Below are positions 1 through 7,777 of a stretch of 64,000 nt of DNA, piece after piece. How positions within the stretch are numbered: the first letter of the stretch is position 1; the number at the start of each line of letters is the position of its first letter. The notes beneath the pieces were generated by a model. It did no database searches. It was not told the origin of the DNA and worked only from the letters and a program-made list of their open reading frames with translations. The stretch covers positions 62,001 through 126,000 of the forward strand of contig NZ_WUEY01000018.1 of the NCBI RefSeq assembly GCF_010668395.1. The letters run 5' to 3'. A program made the position numbers and the translations under genes. The stretch is from Martinezella lusitana (GTDB lineage: Bacteria > Pseudomonadota > Alphaproteobacteria > Rhizobiales > Rhizobiaceae).

Positions 1-326
1 GATGTCGATCTTGCCGGACAAATGGCTGCCCTTGTGCCGAGATTGCCGGATCTCCCGTTTTCCCTTGGCTCGGATGGCGCGGAATTTCTGTCGCCAGGTT
101 GGTGAGCGCGATAGGATTGCAGACACACACTGTCAACTTTCTCCATGCATAAAGGCGCCATTCGGGACGCTTTGCCGCAAGGCGAGCCGATGCCGCAGGC
201 TTGAACCTGCCGCCGAAACGCTCATCGGCGATGATTTCCGCCCCTCTGGCAAAGAATCGTCGCTTTTGAGTCCTTTTTGCAGACACAGTTGAGGCGTTCC
301 GGGGCGTGCGCTCGAAAGGCAGTTTC
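1..326. other. left-edge region without a convincing gene
   Basis: I see no reading frame here with recognisable domain content. A 96-codon open frame at 2-292 has Cys/Arg-rich composition typical of a spurious frame in GC-rich DNA and no good ribosome binding site. The stretch probably holds the promoter of the phosphatase that follows and the 3' flank of whatever lies left of the window. Confidence 0.4.
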
Positions 327-1100
327 ATGGCGGCATCCAGGATACGCGAAAAAATCGGGAATGGCTCCGGCCATCGCCGGCGTCGCGAACGGCTCGAACA
401 TCTCGACATGCCCACCTACGTCATCGGTGACGTCCATGGCCGCTATGATCTCCTGAGCTCGCTGGAGCGCAAGATCGTGGCCGACGCGGCGGGACTGCCG
501 GGCCGAAAGCTCATCGTCATGCTGGGTGACTACATCGATCGCGGCCCGGCCTCGGCGCAGGTCGTCAGCCGCCTCATGGCGCCGCCGCCCAACGGGTTCG
601 ACCGCATCTGCCTGACGGGCAACCACGAAATGGCCATGCTTGCCTATGCCGATGGCGAGATATCGCTGGATGATTGGGTGGCACTTGGCGGCGACGCCAC
701 GCTGGCTTCCTATGGCGTGGATATCCTCAAGCTAAAAGAGGAATATCCCAAGCAGAAGAAGCTGGATACCTTCATCCGCACCTGGCTGCCCGACGATCAC
801 GTCAATTTTCTGCGCCGGTTGCCGATCCTGTTGGACACGCCGGAGGCTTTGTTCGTTCATGCCGGCATCGATCCCGACAGGCCGATCTCGGAGCAGCAGG
901 ACGACGACCTCGTCTTCATCCGCTCGCGCTTCTACGACAGCGCGCAGCCACTGCCGAAGCTGATCGTGCACGGTCATACACCCATCCGGCGAGCCGAAGT
1001 CAATGGCCTGCGCCTCAATCTCGATACCGGCGCGTTTCATACCGGTCGATTGAGCGCGGCCCGGCTGTGGCAGGGCCGCGTTCACATTACCTCGACTTGA
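327..1100 (+). CDS. metallophosphoesterase, Ser/Thr protein phosphatase type
   Basis: This 257-residue protein is a calcineurin-like phosphoesterase of the bacterial PPP class. All metal-binding motifs are visible in order: GDVHG near residue 34, GDYIDRG near 65, GNHE near 95, a HAGID segment near 175 and HGHTP near 218. Family knowledge gives a dinuclear-metal phosphatase acting on phosphoproteins or diadenosine polyphosphates; the substrate cannot be told from sequence. I chose the ATG at 327, preceded by a purine-rich AAAGGCAG. A GTG at 306 and an ATG at 408, directly before the domain, are alternatives. The gene converges on gabD with only 8 bases between the stops and no terminator visible there. 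Confidence 0.88.
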   Translation: MAASRIREKIGNGSGHRRRRERLEHLDMPTYVIGDVHGRYDLLSSLERKIVADAAGLPGRKLIVMLGDYIDRGPASAQVVSRLMAPPPNGFDRICLTGNHEMAMLAYADGEISLDDWVALGGDATLASYGVDILKLKEEYPKQKKLDTFIRTWLPDDHVNFLRRLPILLDTPEALFVHAGIDPDRPISEQQDDDLVFIRSRFYDSAQPLPKLIVHGHTPIRRAEVNGLRLNLDTGAFHTGRLSAARLWQGRVHITST

Positions 1101-1108
1101 TTTGCCGG

Positions 1109-2590
1109 CTATAGATTGCCGATGCAGAGATATTTCATTTCCAGGTAGTCGTCGGCGCCATGGCGCGAGCCTTCGCGGCCGAGGCCGGATTGCTTGATGC
1201 CGCCGAACGGTGCCGTCTCGGACGACATCAGGCCGGTATTGATGCCGACCATGCCGTATTCCAGCGCCTCGGCAACCCGCCATACCTTCTTGAGGTCGCC
1301 GGCGAAGAAGTAGGCGGCAAGGCCGAACTCGGTGTCGTTCGCCTGCGCGATCACGTCCTCGACGGTATCGAAGCGGAAGAGCGGCGCGACCGGGCCGAAT
1401 GTCTCCTCGCGCGCAACCTTCATGCTCCGGTCGACGCCGGTCAGGATGGTCGGCGCGAAGAAGGTGCCGGCGCCTTCGATGCGCTTGCCGCCCAGCGCGA
1501 CGCGGGCACCCTTCGACACGGCGTCCTGAACGTGATCTTCGGCTTTGGCGACGCCCTGTTCGTCGATCAGCGGCCCGACGGTTACGCCAGGCTTGAAGCC
1601 GTCGCCGACGGAGAGTTCGCCGACCCTGGCGGCAAGCTTGGCAGCAAAGGCGTCGTAGACGTTGGACTGGACATAGATGCGGTTGGCGCAAACGCAGGTC
1701 TGGCCGGCATTGCGATATTTCGAAGCCATCGTCCCTTCGACGGCGGCGTCGAGATCGGCGTCGTCGAAGACGATGAAGGGCGCATTGCCGCCGAGTTCGA
1801 GGCTGACCTTCTTGATCTGGTCGGCGCACTGGCGCATCAGGATGCGGCCGACCTCGGTCGAGCCGGTGAAGCTGATCTTGCGCACTTTCGGATTGCCGCA
1901 AAGCTCGCGGCCGATCGCCGGTCCGTCGATGCCGACGATGATGTTGAGAACGCCAGCCGGAATACCGGCCTCTTCGGCAAGCACCGCAAGCGCGATCGCC
2001 GTCAGCGGCGTCTGCTCGGCGGGCTTGGAGACGACGGTGCAGCCGACGGCAAGCGCCGGCGCGATCTTGCGGGCGATCATGGCGGCCGGGAAGTTCCAGG
2101 GCGTGATCGTGCCGACGACGCCGACCGGCTGCTTGATGACGACCATGCGCTTGTCGTTGGACGGCGCGGGGATGGTTTCGCCATAGATGCGCTTGGCCTC
2201 TTCCGCATACCATTCGACATAGGACGCGGCGTAGAGGATTTCGCCTCTCGCTTCCGGCAGCGGCTTGCCCATCTCGGCCGTCAGGATCGCCGCCAGCTCA
2301 TCGGCGTTGGCGACCATGAGATCGAACCATTTGCGCAGGATGACGGCGCGCTCCTTGGCCGGGCGGGCGGCCCAGGCGACCTGGGCGATGTAGGCGGCAT
2401 CAATCGCGGCGGTCGTCTCGGCGGCGCCCATATCGGGCAGCGACGCGAGCACTTCGCCGGTTGCGGGGTTGACGACATCAAACGTCTTTGTCGCTCCACC
2501 AGCCGTCCAGGCGCCATTGATGTAGCCGGCGGCGCGCAGGAAGCGCGAGGAGAAGGGAACATGCTTGGTCATTGCTGTTGTAAAGGACAT
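1109..2590 (-). CDS. gabD: NAD(P)-dependent succinate-semialdehyde dehydrogenase
   Basis: It oxidises succinate semialdehyde to succinate, the second step of GABA catabolism. The 493-residue protein has the full aldehyde dehydrogenase fold: TPWNFP near residue 163 (oxyanion Asn166), FTGST near 241, the general base in ELGGN (Glu265) and the catalytic cysteine in GQTCVCANR (Cys299). The double-Cys surroundings are typical of GabD. The start is taken as the ATG at 2590, with a GGAG about nine bases upstream; a GTG at 2599 would add three residues. It lies 71 bases behind gabT on the same strand, so the two are probably co-transcribed from the promoter upstream of gabT. Confidence 0.93.
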   Translation of the reverse strand: MSFTTAMTKHVPFSSRFLRAAGYINGAWTAGGATKTFDVVNPATGEVLASLPDMGAAETTAAIDAAYIAQVAWAARPAKERAVILRKWFDLMVANADELAAILTAEMGKPLPEARGEILYAASYVEWYAEEAKRIYGETIPAPSNDKRMVVIKQPVGVVGTITPWNFPAAMIARKIAPALAVGCTVVSKPAEQTPLTAIALAVLAEEAGIPAGVLNIIVGIDGPAIGRELCGNPKVRKISFTGSTEVGRILMRQCADQIKKVSLELGGNAPFIVFDDADLDAAVEGTMASKYRNAGQTCVCANRIYVQSNVYDAFAAKLAARVGELSVGDGFKPGVTVGPLIDEQGVAKAEDHVQDAVSKGARVALGGKRIEGAGTFFAPTILTGVDRSMKVAREETFGPVAPLFRFDTVEDVIAQANDTEFGLAAYFFAGDLKKVWRVAEALEYGMVGINTGLMSSETAPFGGIKQSGLGREGSRHGADDYLEMKYLCIGNL

Positions 2591-2661
2591 ACTATGCACT
2601 CCGACAGGTTTCGCCCGGCAGGCCGCGCGGGCGGATAGGAAGTAAACGCCAAGGGCAGCGG

Positions 2662-3933
2662 TCAGCGGGACGCGCTTGCCTCCAGCAGCGATGCCTCGAG
2701 AATGTCGAGCGCCTCGCTGAATACGCCGTCCTGAATGGTGATCGGCGACAGGAAGCGGATGACGTTGCCGTGGACGCCGCAGGTCAGAAGGATCAGCCCC
2801 TTGTCGAGCGCGATGAGCCGCACCTTGTTGGCGAAATCAGCGCTCGGCAGCTTGGTCGTCGCATCGTTGAATTCCACGGCGTTCATGAAGCCCGGGCCAC
2901 GGATATCGGCGATTTCAGGCACCTTGTCGCGCAGCGATTCCAGCCGCTGCTTCAGGCGGGAGCCGAGCTGGTTGGCGCGGTCGCACAGGCCTTCGTCGGC
3001 GATGACGTCGAGCACGGCATGGGCGGCGGCGATCCCGAGCGGATTGCCGCCATAGGTGCCGCCGAGGCCGCCCGGTCCGGGCGCATCCATGATTTCGGCG
3101 CGGCCGGTGACGGCGGCGAGCGGGAAACCGCCGGCAAGGCTCTTCGCCATGGTGACGAGATCGGCCGCCACCTCATGATGATCCATGGCAAACATCTTGC
3201 CGGTGCGCGCAAAGCCGGTCTGCACCTCGTCGGCGATCAGGAGGATGCCATGCTGGTCGCAGATCTCGCGCAATGCCTTCATGAAGGCTGCCGGCGCCGG
3301 ATAGAAGCCGCCTTCGCCCTGTACGGGCTCGAGGATGATGGCGGCAACGCGCTGCGGATCGACATCGGCGGCAAAGAGCTTCTTCAGCGTCGCCAGCGAT
3401 TGTTCGACGGTGACCCCATGCAGCGGCACCGGGAAGGGCGCATGGAAGACATCGCCCGGCATCGGGCCGAAGCCGATCTTGTAGGGCGCGACCTTGCCGG
3501 TCAGCGCCATGCCCATGAAGGTACGGCCGTGGAAGCCGCCGCCAAACGCGATGATGGCGGAACGGCCGGTGGCGGCGCGGGCAATCTTGACGGCATTCTC
3601 GACCGCTTCGGCTCCGGTCGTCACGAAGATCGTCTTCTTGGCGAAATCGCCCGGAACGATGGCGTTGAGACGCTCGGCAAGATGCACATAGCTCTCATAG
3701 GGCACGACCTGATGGCAGGTGTGGGTAAAGCGGTCGAGCTGTTCCTTGACGGCGGCAATGACGCGGGGATGGCGATGGCCGGTATTCACCACGGCGATGC
3801 CGGAGGCGAAATCGATATAGCGATGACCTTCCTTGTCCCAGATCTCGGCATTTTCGGCGCGGTCGGCATAGATTTGCGTCGTCATGCCGACGCCGCGGGA
3901 AATTGCGGCATTCTTCCGTTCGGTCAAGGTCAT
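2662..3933 (-). CDS. gabT: 4-aminobutyrate aminotransferase (class III PLP)
   Basis: It transfers the amino group of GABA to 2-oxoglutarate, giving succinate semialdehyde for GabD. The 423-residue protein has the class III aminotransferase features: TTGAEAVENAVKIAR near 105 (phosphate contact), GGFHGRT near 132, ADEVQTGFARTG with the PLP-contacting Asp235, and the Schiff-base lysine in MAKSLAGG (Lys264). The open frame continues about 75 codons upstream, but the ATG at 3933 fits family length and has GGGAG eight bases before it. It is the first gene of a gabT-gabD operon. The region between it and the divergent regulator holds a dyad operator and a candidate promoter, so GABA-responsive control is likely. 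Confidence 0.94.
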   Translation of the reverse strand: MTLTERKNAAISRGVGMTTQIYADRAENAEIWDKEGHRYIDFASGIAVVNTGHRHPRVIAAVKEQLDRFTHTCHQVVPYESYVHLAERLNAIVPGDFAKKTIFVTTGAEAVENAVKIARAATGRSAIIAFGGGFHGRTFMGMALTGKVAPYKIGFGPMPGDVFHAPFPVPLHGVTVEQSLATLKKLFAADVDPQRVAAIILEPVQGEGGFYPAPAAFMKALREICDQHGILLIADEVQTGFARTGKMFAMDHHEVAADLVTMAKSLAGGFPLAAVTGRAEIMDAPGPGGLGGTYGGNPLGIAAAHAVLDVIADEGLCDRANQLGSRLKQRLESLRDKVPEIADIRGPGFMNAVEFNDATTKLPSADFANKVRLIALDKGLILLTCGVHGNVIRFLSPITIQDGVFSEALDILEASLLEASASR

Positions 3934-3966
3934 TGCAGTGGCTCCCAGAAAGTCGTTTCGAATTAT

Positions 3967-4020
3967 CTTGCAGAACTTCTGTAAGTTCTTTAGAAAACTC
4001 CTACATTTTTTCTGCAAGAT
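3967..4020 (-). promoter_or_regulatory. candidate gabT promoter with dyad operators
   Basis: Reading toward gabT, a -35-like TTGCAG (4017-4012) and a -10-like TCTAAA (3994-3989) are exactly 17 bases apart. Just downstream lies a near-perfect palindrome, CTTACAGAA-G-TTCTGCAAG (3985-3967). The 10-base arm ATCTTGCAGA at 3965-3974 is repeated as its exact inverse at 4011-4020, overlapping the -35 box. Two copies of the same half-site, one on the -35 and one at the start site, are classic repressor architecture. The divergent MerR-XRE-cupin gene is the natural candidate for the binding protein. This is seen in sequence only; binding is inferred. Confidence 0.55.
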
Positions 4021-4204
4021 TTCAAGCGAGATTTTGTGCGGATGACAAGAATGCGCCGAGGGAATCACATACGGCGCCGCGCGGTCTTTAAGGCATGCCG
4101 AGGGCGCCGCGGTACCTTGACAGGTTGCGTTATTCCTTAAATCGATTCCGCGCTTCATCCATGCTAAACGGATCGAAAGACTAGAGATCAGGGATCATTG
4201 GCAA

Positions 4205-5035
4205 ATGAGCAGCATCGAGCCAGAGCGCTACGCAGTGCGCTACAAGGTGGCGGAAGCGGCACGTCTTGCCGGCGTATCGGCCTCCACCTTGCGGCTGTGG
4301 GAAAGCCAGGGCCTTGTCGTGCCCTCCCGCTCCGAGACGGGGCATCGCCAGTACAGCGCCGAGGACGTGGCGCGTCTGAAGCGCATTTCATGGTTCCGTG
4401 CCGAGCGCGGCCTCAATCCGGCGGCGATTCGCGAGGCGCTTGAGACCGAGGAGGGAAGCGCCGCCGGTCCCGACAATGGCGAGCAATCCGCATCCTCGGA
4501 TATCGGCCGCAGGCTGCGGTCGCTGCGCCATGCCGCCGGCAGGACGCTGGATCAGGTCGCCGCCGACATGGGCATGACGTCCTCGACGCTGTCGACGCTG
4601 GAGCGCACGTCGCAAGGCGTCAGTTTCAAGACCCTCCACGACCTGGCGGATTACTATGGCACCACGGTATCGCGCCTGTCGGGCGAGGAGCGCGAGGATG
4701 TTCCGGCGCTGATCCGATCCGGCGAATGGCGGGCCTGGCCGGCGACGACGCCGGGCGTCACCGTCCAGTTGCTGGCGGAAGGGCGCACGATGATGGATTG
4801 CCATCGCTTCGTGCTTGCGCCGGGCGCCGCGAGCGAGGGCGCCTATCGCCACGAAGGCGAGGAGTTCATCCATGTCCTTGCCGGGCGCCTGGAGCTCGTG
4901 CTCGACAGCGACCAGTTCTTCGATCTCCTGCCCGGCGATTCGCTTTATTTCGAAAGCCGCCGCTATCATTCCTGGCGCAACCGGCACGATGGTGAGACGA
5001 TATTGCTCTGGATCAACACGCCGCCGACATTTTAA
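4205..5035 (+). CDS. MerR-XRE-cupin three-domain transcriptional regulator
   Basis: This 276-residue protein carries two different DNA-binding domains and a sensor domain. Residues 11-75 are a MerR-type winged helix (AARLAGVSASTLRLWE, then GHRQYSAEDVARL). Residues 99-160 are an XRE/Cro-type helix-turn-helix (GRRLRSLRHAAGRTLDQVA, then STLSTLER). Residues 195-272 are a small cupin (HEGEEF near 216, a second histidine at 255) able to hold a metal or small ligand. XRE-cupin regulators commonly control amine and GABA catabolism (PuuR type); the extra N-terminal MerR domain is the unusual part. It is divergent from gabT-gabD, which makes it their probable regulator. The ligand is not known. Confidence 0.85.
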   Translation: MSSIEPERYAVRYKVAEAARLAGVSASTLRLWESQGLVVPSRSETGHRQYSAEDVARLKRISWFRAERGLNPAAIREALETEEGSAAGPDNGEQSASSDIGRRLRSLRHAAGRTLDQVAADMGMTSSTLSTLERTSQGVSFKTLHDLADYYGTTVSRLSGEEREDVPALIRSGEWRAWPATTPGVTVQLLAEGRTMMDCHRFVLAPGAASEGAYRHEGEEFIHVLAGRLELVLDSDQFFDLLPGDSLYFESRRYHSWRNRHDGETILLWINTPPTF

Positions 5036-5118
5036 GCCGCGGCGGTATCGTTGGCGCCCCGTCTGTTCTATAGAACGGACGAAAAACGAACTCATAAAGA
5101 CAGAGCCAGGAGAATGTC

Positions 5119-5745
5119 ATGGCTGCCACCATCCGCTATCACGAAGGCGATATCTCCGCCGAAGCCGCCGCCCGTTATACCGGCGCCATAGCCATCGACA
5201 CCGAAACCCTCGGCCTCGTTCCGCGCCGCGACCGGCTCTGCCTCGTGCAGCTTTCGTCGGGCGACGGCACGGCTGACATCATCCGCATCGCTGCCGGCCA
5301 GAAGCAGGCGCCCAATCTGGTCGCCATGCTCGCCGACCCTGCGCGCCAGAAGATCTTTCATTACGGGCGCTTCGACATTGCCGTGTTGTTCCATACCTTC
5401 GGCGTCACCACCACGCCGGTCTTCTGCACCAAGATCGCCTCGCGCCTCTGCCGCACCTATACCGACCGCCACGGCTTGAAGGACAATCTCAAGGAGATGC
5501 TCGAGGTCGATATTTCCAAGGCGCAGCAATCGTCCGACTGGGCCGCCGAGACATTGTCGCCTGCGCAGCTCGAATATGCGGCCTCCGACGTACTCTATCT
5601 CCATGCGCTGCGCGAAAAGCTGACGCAACGCCTGCTGCGCGACGGCCGCATGGATTATGCGGATGATTGCTTCGCTTTCCTTCCCACGCGCGCCAAGCTC
5701 GATCTGCTCGGCTGGGAAGAGGCGGATATCTTCGCGCATAGCTGA
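5119..5745 (+). CDS. rnd: ribonuclease D-type 3'-5' exonuclease
   Basis: This 208-residue protein has the DEDDy exonuclease fold: Exo I with DTET (Asp27, Glu29), Exo II with YGRFD near residue 83, and Exo III with YAASD near 152, where the tyrosine marks the DEDDy subclass. It is much shorter than E. coli RNase D (about 375 residues) because the C-terminal HRDC domains are absent; short forms are usual in rhizobia. The family trims 3' ends of tRNA precursors and other structured RNAs. The start has AGGAG just upstream (AGCCAGGAGAATGTC). A hairpin terminator follows the stop. Confidence 0.9.
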   Translation: MAATIRYHEGDISAEAAARYTGAIAIDTETLGLVPRRDRLCLVQLSSGDGTADIIRIAAGQKQAPNLVAMLADPARQKIFHYGRFDIAVLFHTFGVTTTPVFCTKIASRLCRTYTDRHGLKDNLKEMLEVDISKAQQSSDWAAETLSPAQLEYAASDVLYLHALREKLTQRLLRDGRMDYADDCFAFLPTRAKLDLLGWEEADIFAHS

Positions 5746-5763
5746 CGGCTTCCCGAAATCCAC

Positions 5764-5802
5764 AGGCCGATGCCGTGAAAGTGGCATTGGCCTGTTTCGT
5801 TT
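5764..5802 (+). terminator. rho-independent terminator of rnd
   Basis: An 11-bp stem (5764-5774 with 5783-5793, one G-U pair) with an eight-base loop is followed by GTTTCGTTT. It lies 18 bases after the rnd stop. Confidence 0.7.
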
Positions 5803-5975
5803 AACAATCTGTTAAGAAACCGGCTGCTATCCTCATCATTGACTTCCTGCCCGACGCGTCCGCGTTTTGCTCTTCCGGTTATCCGGCGCTCGAAGATCTA
5901 TTGGCCGCATGAGCGGACCTTGATTGAACCTGCCTCCCGCTTCAATCGTCGCCTTGCCAGACAAAGGAGCATGTC

Positions 5976-7673
5976 ATGTTGCTTCCCGTTGGTGCCGTGT
6001 CCGCCGTGGGTGTGGCTATTGAAAAGCCGATCGTTGCGACGGCGGAGACCTCCAGTCTCCAAACTGCCGCAACGCCGCTCGCCGTTCTCTCGAGTACGAT
6101 CAATGCCAGCGTCGAGGGCAAGCTGAACATGTTGCTGGTCGCGGCGCGCGAACGGATGTTCGATAGTCTGCTTGCCTCAATCGACACCGCCGCGCAGGCG
6201 TTGAATGTTTCCCGTGAGCCCGGCGAAAACAACACGGCCTATGCGCAGCGGGTTGCTGCCGCAATCCGCAATTCGACGCCGCAACAGCTCGCCGTGGCGC
6301 AGCAGCGAATGGATGCGCAGATGAAGACGCCGCTGCCGCTGCCGCTTCTGGCGGAGGCGCTGGAGGATCCGGAAAGCCCAAACGCGGTTCAGCTGGCGCT
6401 CAACCTGGAACAGGCGTCCGTTGTCGAGCCCGACGCCATGTTGAAGGCGGTGGTGAGTTCATACGGCCAGAATGCGGGCGAGGTGGAGACGCCGGCCGCG
6501 CAGCTGCCGAAATCGGCCCTGCTGCAGAAAGCAGCCGATCTGACCGCTCTGGTAACGGCCCTTGCGGCGGCAGCGGAAGAACCGACGCTTCCCACGGCCA
6601 CGGCCACGGCCACGGCCACGGCCACGCAAACGCCCGCCCAAACTGTGGCCCAGCCAGCCGCACAGCCGGCGCCGGCGTCTCAGCAGTTGCCGCAACCGGA
6701 TACTCCATCTCAATCAGCGCCGGTTGGCGCTGAAACGACCCCGGCGCAGGCGGCCGCGCAAAACGGAACCACGGCGGCTCCGCAAGCCGCGCCTGCCATC
6801 GGCAACGGCATCGTGGTCGCGACTACGGTCCAGGCTTCGGAGCTTGCTTCTCTTGTCGATGATCTGGCTACGGGGGCGTTGCTGACGGCTGTCGCCGCCG
6901 AAGCCGAACTCCCGACCGAAGTGGCACTGATCAGATCGCCGCTGACGCCGCCGCCGGTACCGCGCGATATCCAGCAGATCGAAGCCGACATCAAGCAGGG
7001 GCTGCAGGTGGTCATAAGCCCACCCGCGATGGCAACCGATCCCGATCTTCTGCAGATCATCAGCAATCCCTCGTCATCGATCGAGAAGATCATCGCGCAG
7101 GCGCTGACCGGAAACGCAGCGGCGCAGGCGTCTCCCCCGCAGCCGCCCGTCAATGAAAATGGCCGCAGCCCGGCGTCGGTAGCAGCCATGCCCGTGTCAT
7201 TGGCCGATCAGCCAGAGGCACCCGTCGCCGCTGCCGTGCTTGCCGGCAAGCCTGCAACTCAAGCGTCGTCCGCAGCGCCGATGGCAATGTATGAGGCTGC
7301 GGAGCAGGCGGGAATGCCCGCGCCCCTGCCGCTCGGTGTCCCCTTCGTCGTGGCGAACTATCTGCCGGCCGACCCACCCGTCAAGAACGGCGAATCGAAG
7401 CTGCTCAGTCGCGTCGATCCTGTTGGCGACGAGGAAGGCGGCCAAGCCGGCGACGAGGAGAACCCGCAGGATCAGGATGAAGAGCAGGCCCAGGCGGACG
7501 AATCGCCGGCGCAGGCGACCGAGGAGGCATCCGACGAATCGGAAGCCGGATCCGCCTCTGCGCGGAAGGGCGGCGGTGTTCGGCCGCAGCTGGTTGCCTT
7601 GCCGCAGCCGTTGCGCGATCCCCTGCACGACCACGCCTTCGATTTCTATCGCCGCATGGTCGCCTGGGAATAG
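5976..7673 (+). CDS. large Ala/Pro/Gln-rich protein of unknown function
   Basis: I do not recognise this 565-residue protein. The start is well supported by AAAGGAGC seven bases upstream. Residues 1-200 look ordered and helical (ARERMFDSLLASIDTAAQAL, QLALNLEQA). Residues 200-280 are a low-complexity Thr/Ala/Pro/Gln linker containing a (Thr-Ala)n tract encoded by a pure hexanucleotide repeat. A moderately ordered part follows (DIQQIEADIKQGLQVVI, SSSIEKIIAQAL). About 480-540 is very acidic (EEGGQAGDEENPQDQ), and the end is DFYRRMVAWE. There is no clear signal peptide or membrane span. The layout, structured ends around a disordered Pro/Ala-rich middle, resembles length-control or scaffold proteins such as FliK, but no family motif supports that. 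It is a lone gene with terminators on both sides. Confidence 0.7.
   Translation: MLLPVGAVSAVGVAIEKPIVATAETSSLQTAATPLAVLSSTINASVEGKLNMLLVAARERMFDSLLASIDTAAQALNVSREPGENNTAYAQRVAAAIRNSTPQQLAVAQQRMDAQMKTPLPLPLLAEALEDPESPNAVQLALNLEQASVVEPDAMLKAVVSSYGQNAGEVETPAAQLPKSALLQKAADLTALVTALAAAAEEPTLPTATATATATATQTPAQTVAQPAAQPAPASQQLPQPDTPSQSAPVGAETTPAQAAAQNGTTAAPQAAPAIGNGIVVATTVQASELASLVDDLATGALLTAVAAEAELPTEVALIRSPLTPPPVPRDIQQIEADIKQGLQVVISPPAMATDPDLLQIISNPSSSIEKIIAQALTGNAAAQASPPQPPVNENGRSPASVAAMPVSLADQPEAPVAAAVLAGKPATQASSAAPMAMYEAAEQAGMPAPLPLGVPFVVANYLPADPPVKNGESKLLSRVDPVGDEEGGQAGDEENPQDQDEEQAQADESPAQATEEASDESEAGSASARKGGGVRPQLVALPQPLRDPLHDHAFDFYRRMVAWE
6594..6626 (+). repeat. hexanucleotide microsatellite (ACGGCC)5.5 inside a gene
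   Basis: Five and a half uninterrupted copies of ACGGCC encode alternating Thr-Ala in the linker of the unknown protein. The unit is a multiple of three, so slippage would change the linker length without breaking the frame. Confidence 0.9.
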
Positions 7674-7727
7674 ACGGCCTGGGAATGGGATAGCCGGCAT
7701 GGACGCCGGATGACGGACAAAGAAAAA

Positions 7728-7759
7728 CCCGCCGGATCGCTCCGGCGGGTCTTTTGTTT
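7728..7759. terminator. bidirectional terminator between the unknown gene and rpsA
   Basis: A perfect 9-bp stem (CCCGCCGGA, 7728-7736, with 7741-7749) closes a TCGC tetraloop. TCTTTTGTTT follows on the plus strand and TTTTTCTTTG on the minus strand, so it can end both converging transcripts. Confidence 0.9.
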
Positions 7760-7777
7760 CGAGGCGTCTACCGAAGA

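Noticed and set aside
1160..2638. Long plus-strand frame opposite gabD
   Set aside because: Antisense of an unambiguous aldehyde dehydrogenase.
6594..6626. Possible phase-variation switch
   Set aside because: The repeat unit is six bases, so changes in copy number keep the frame and cannot turn the gene on and off.
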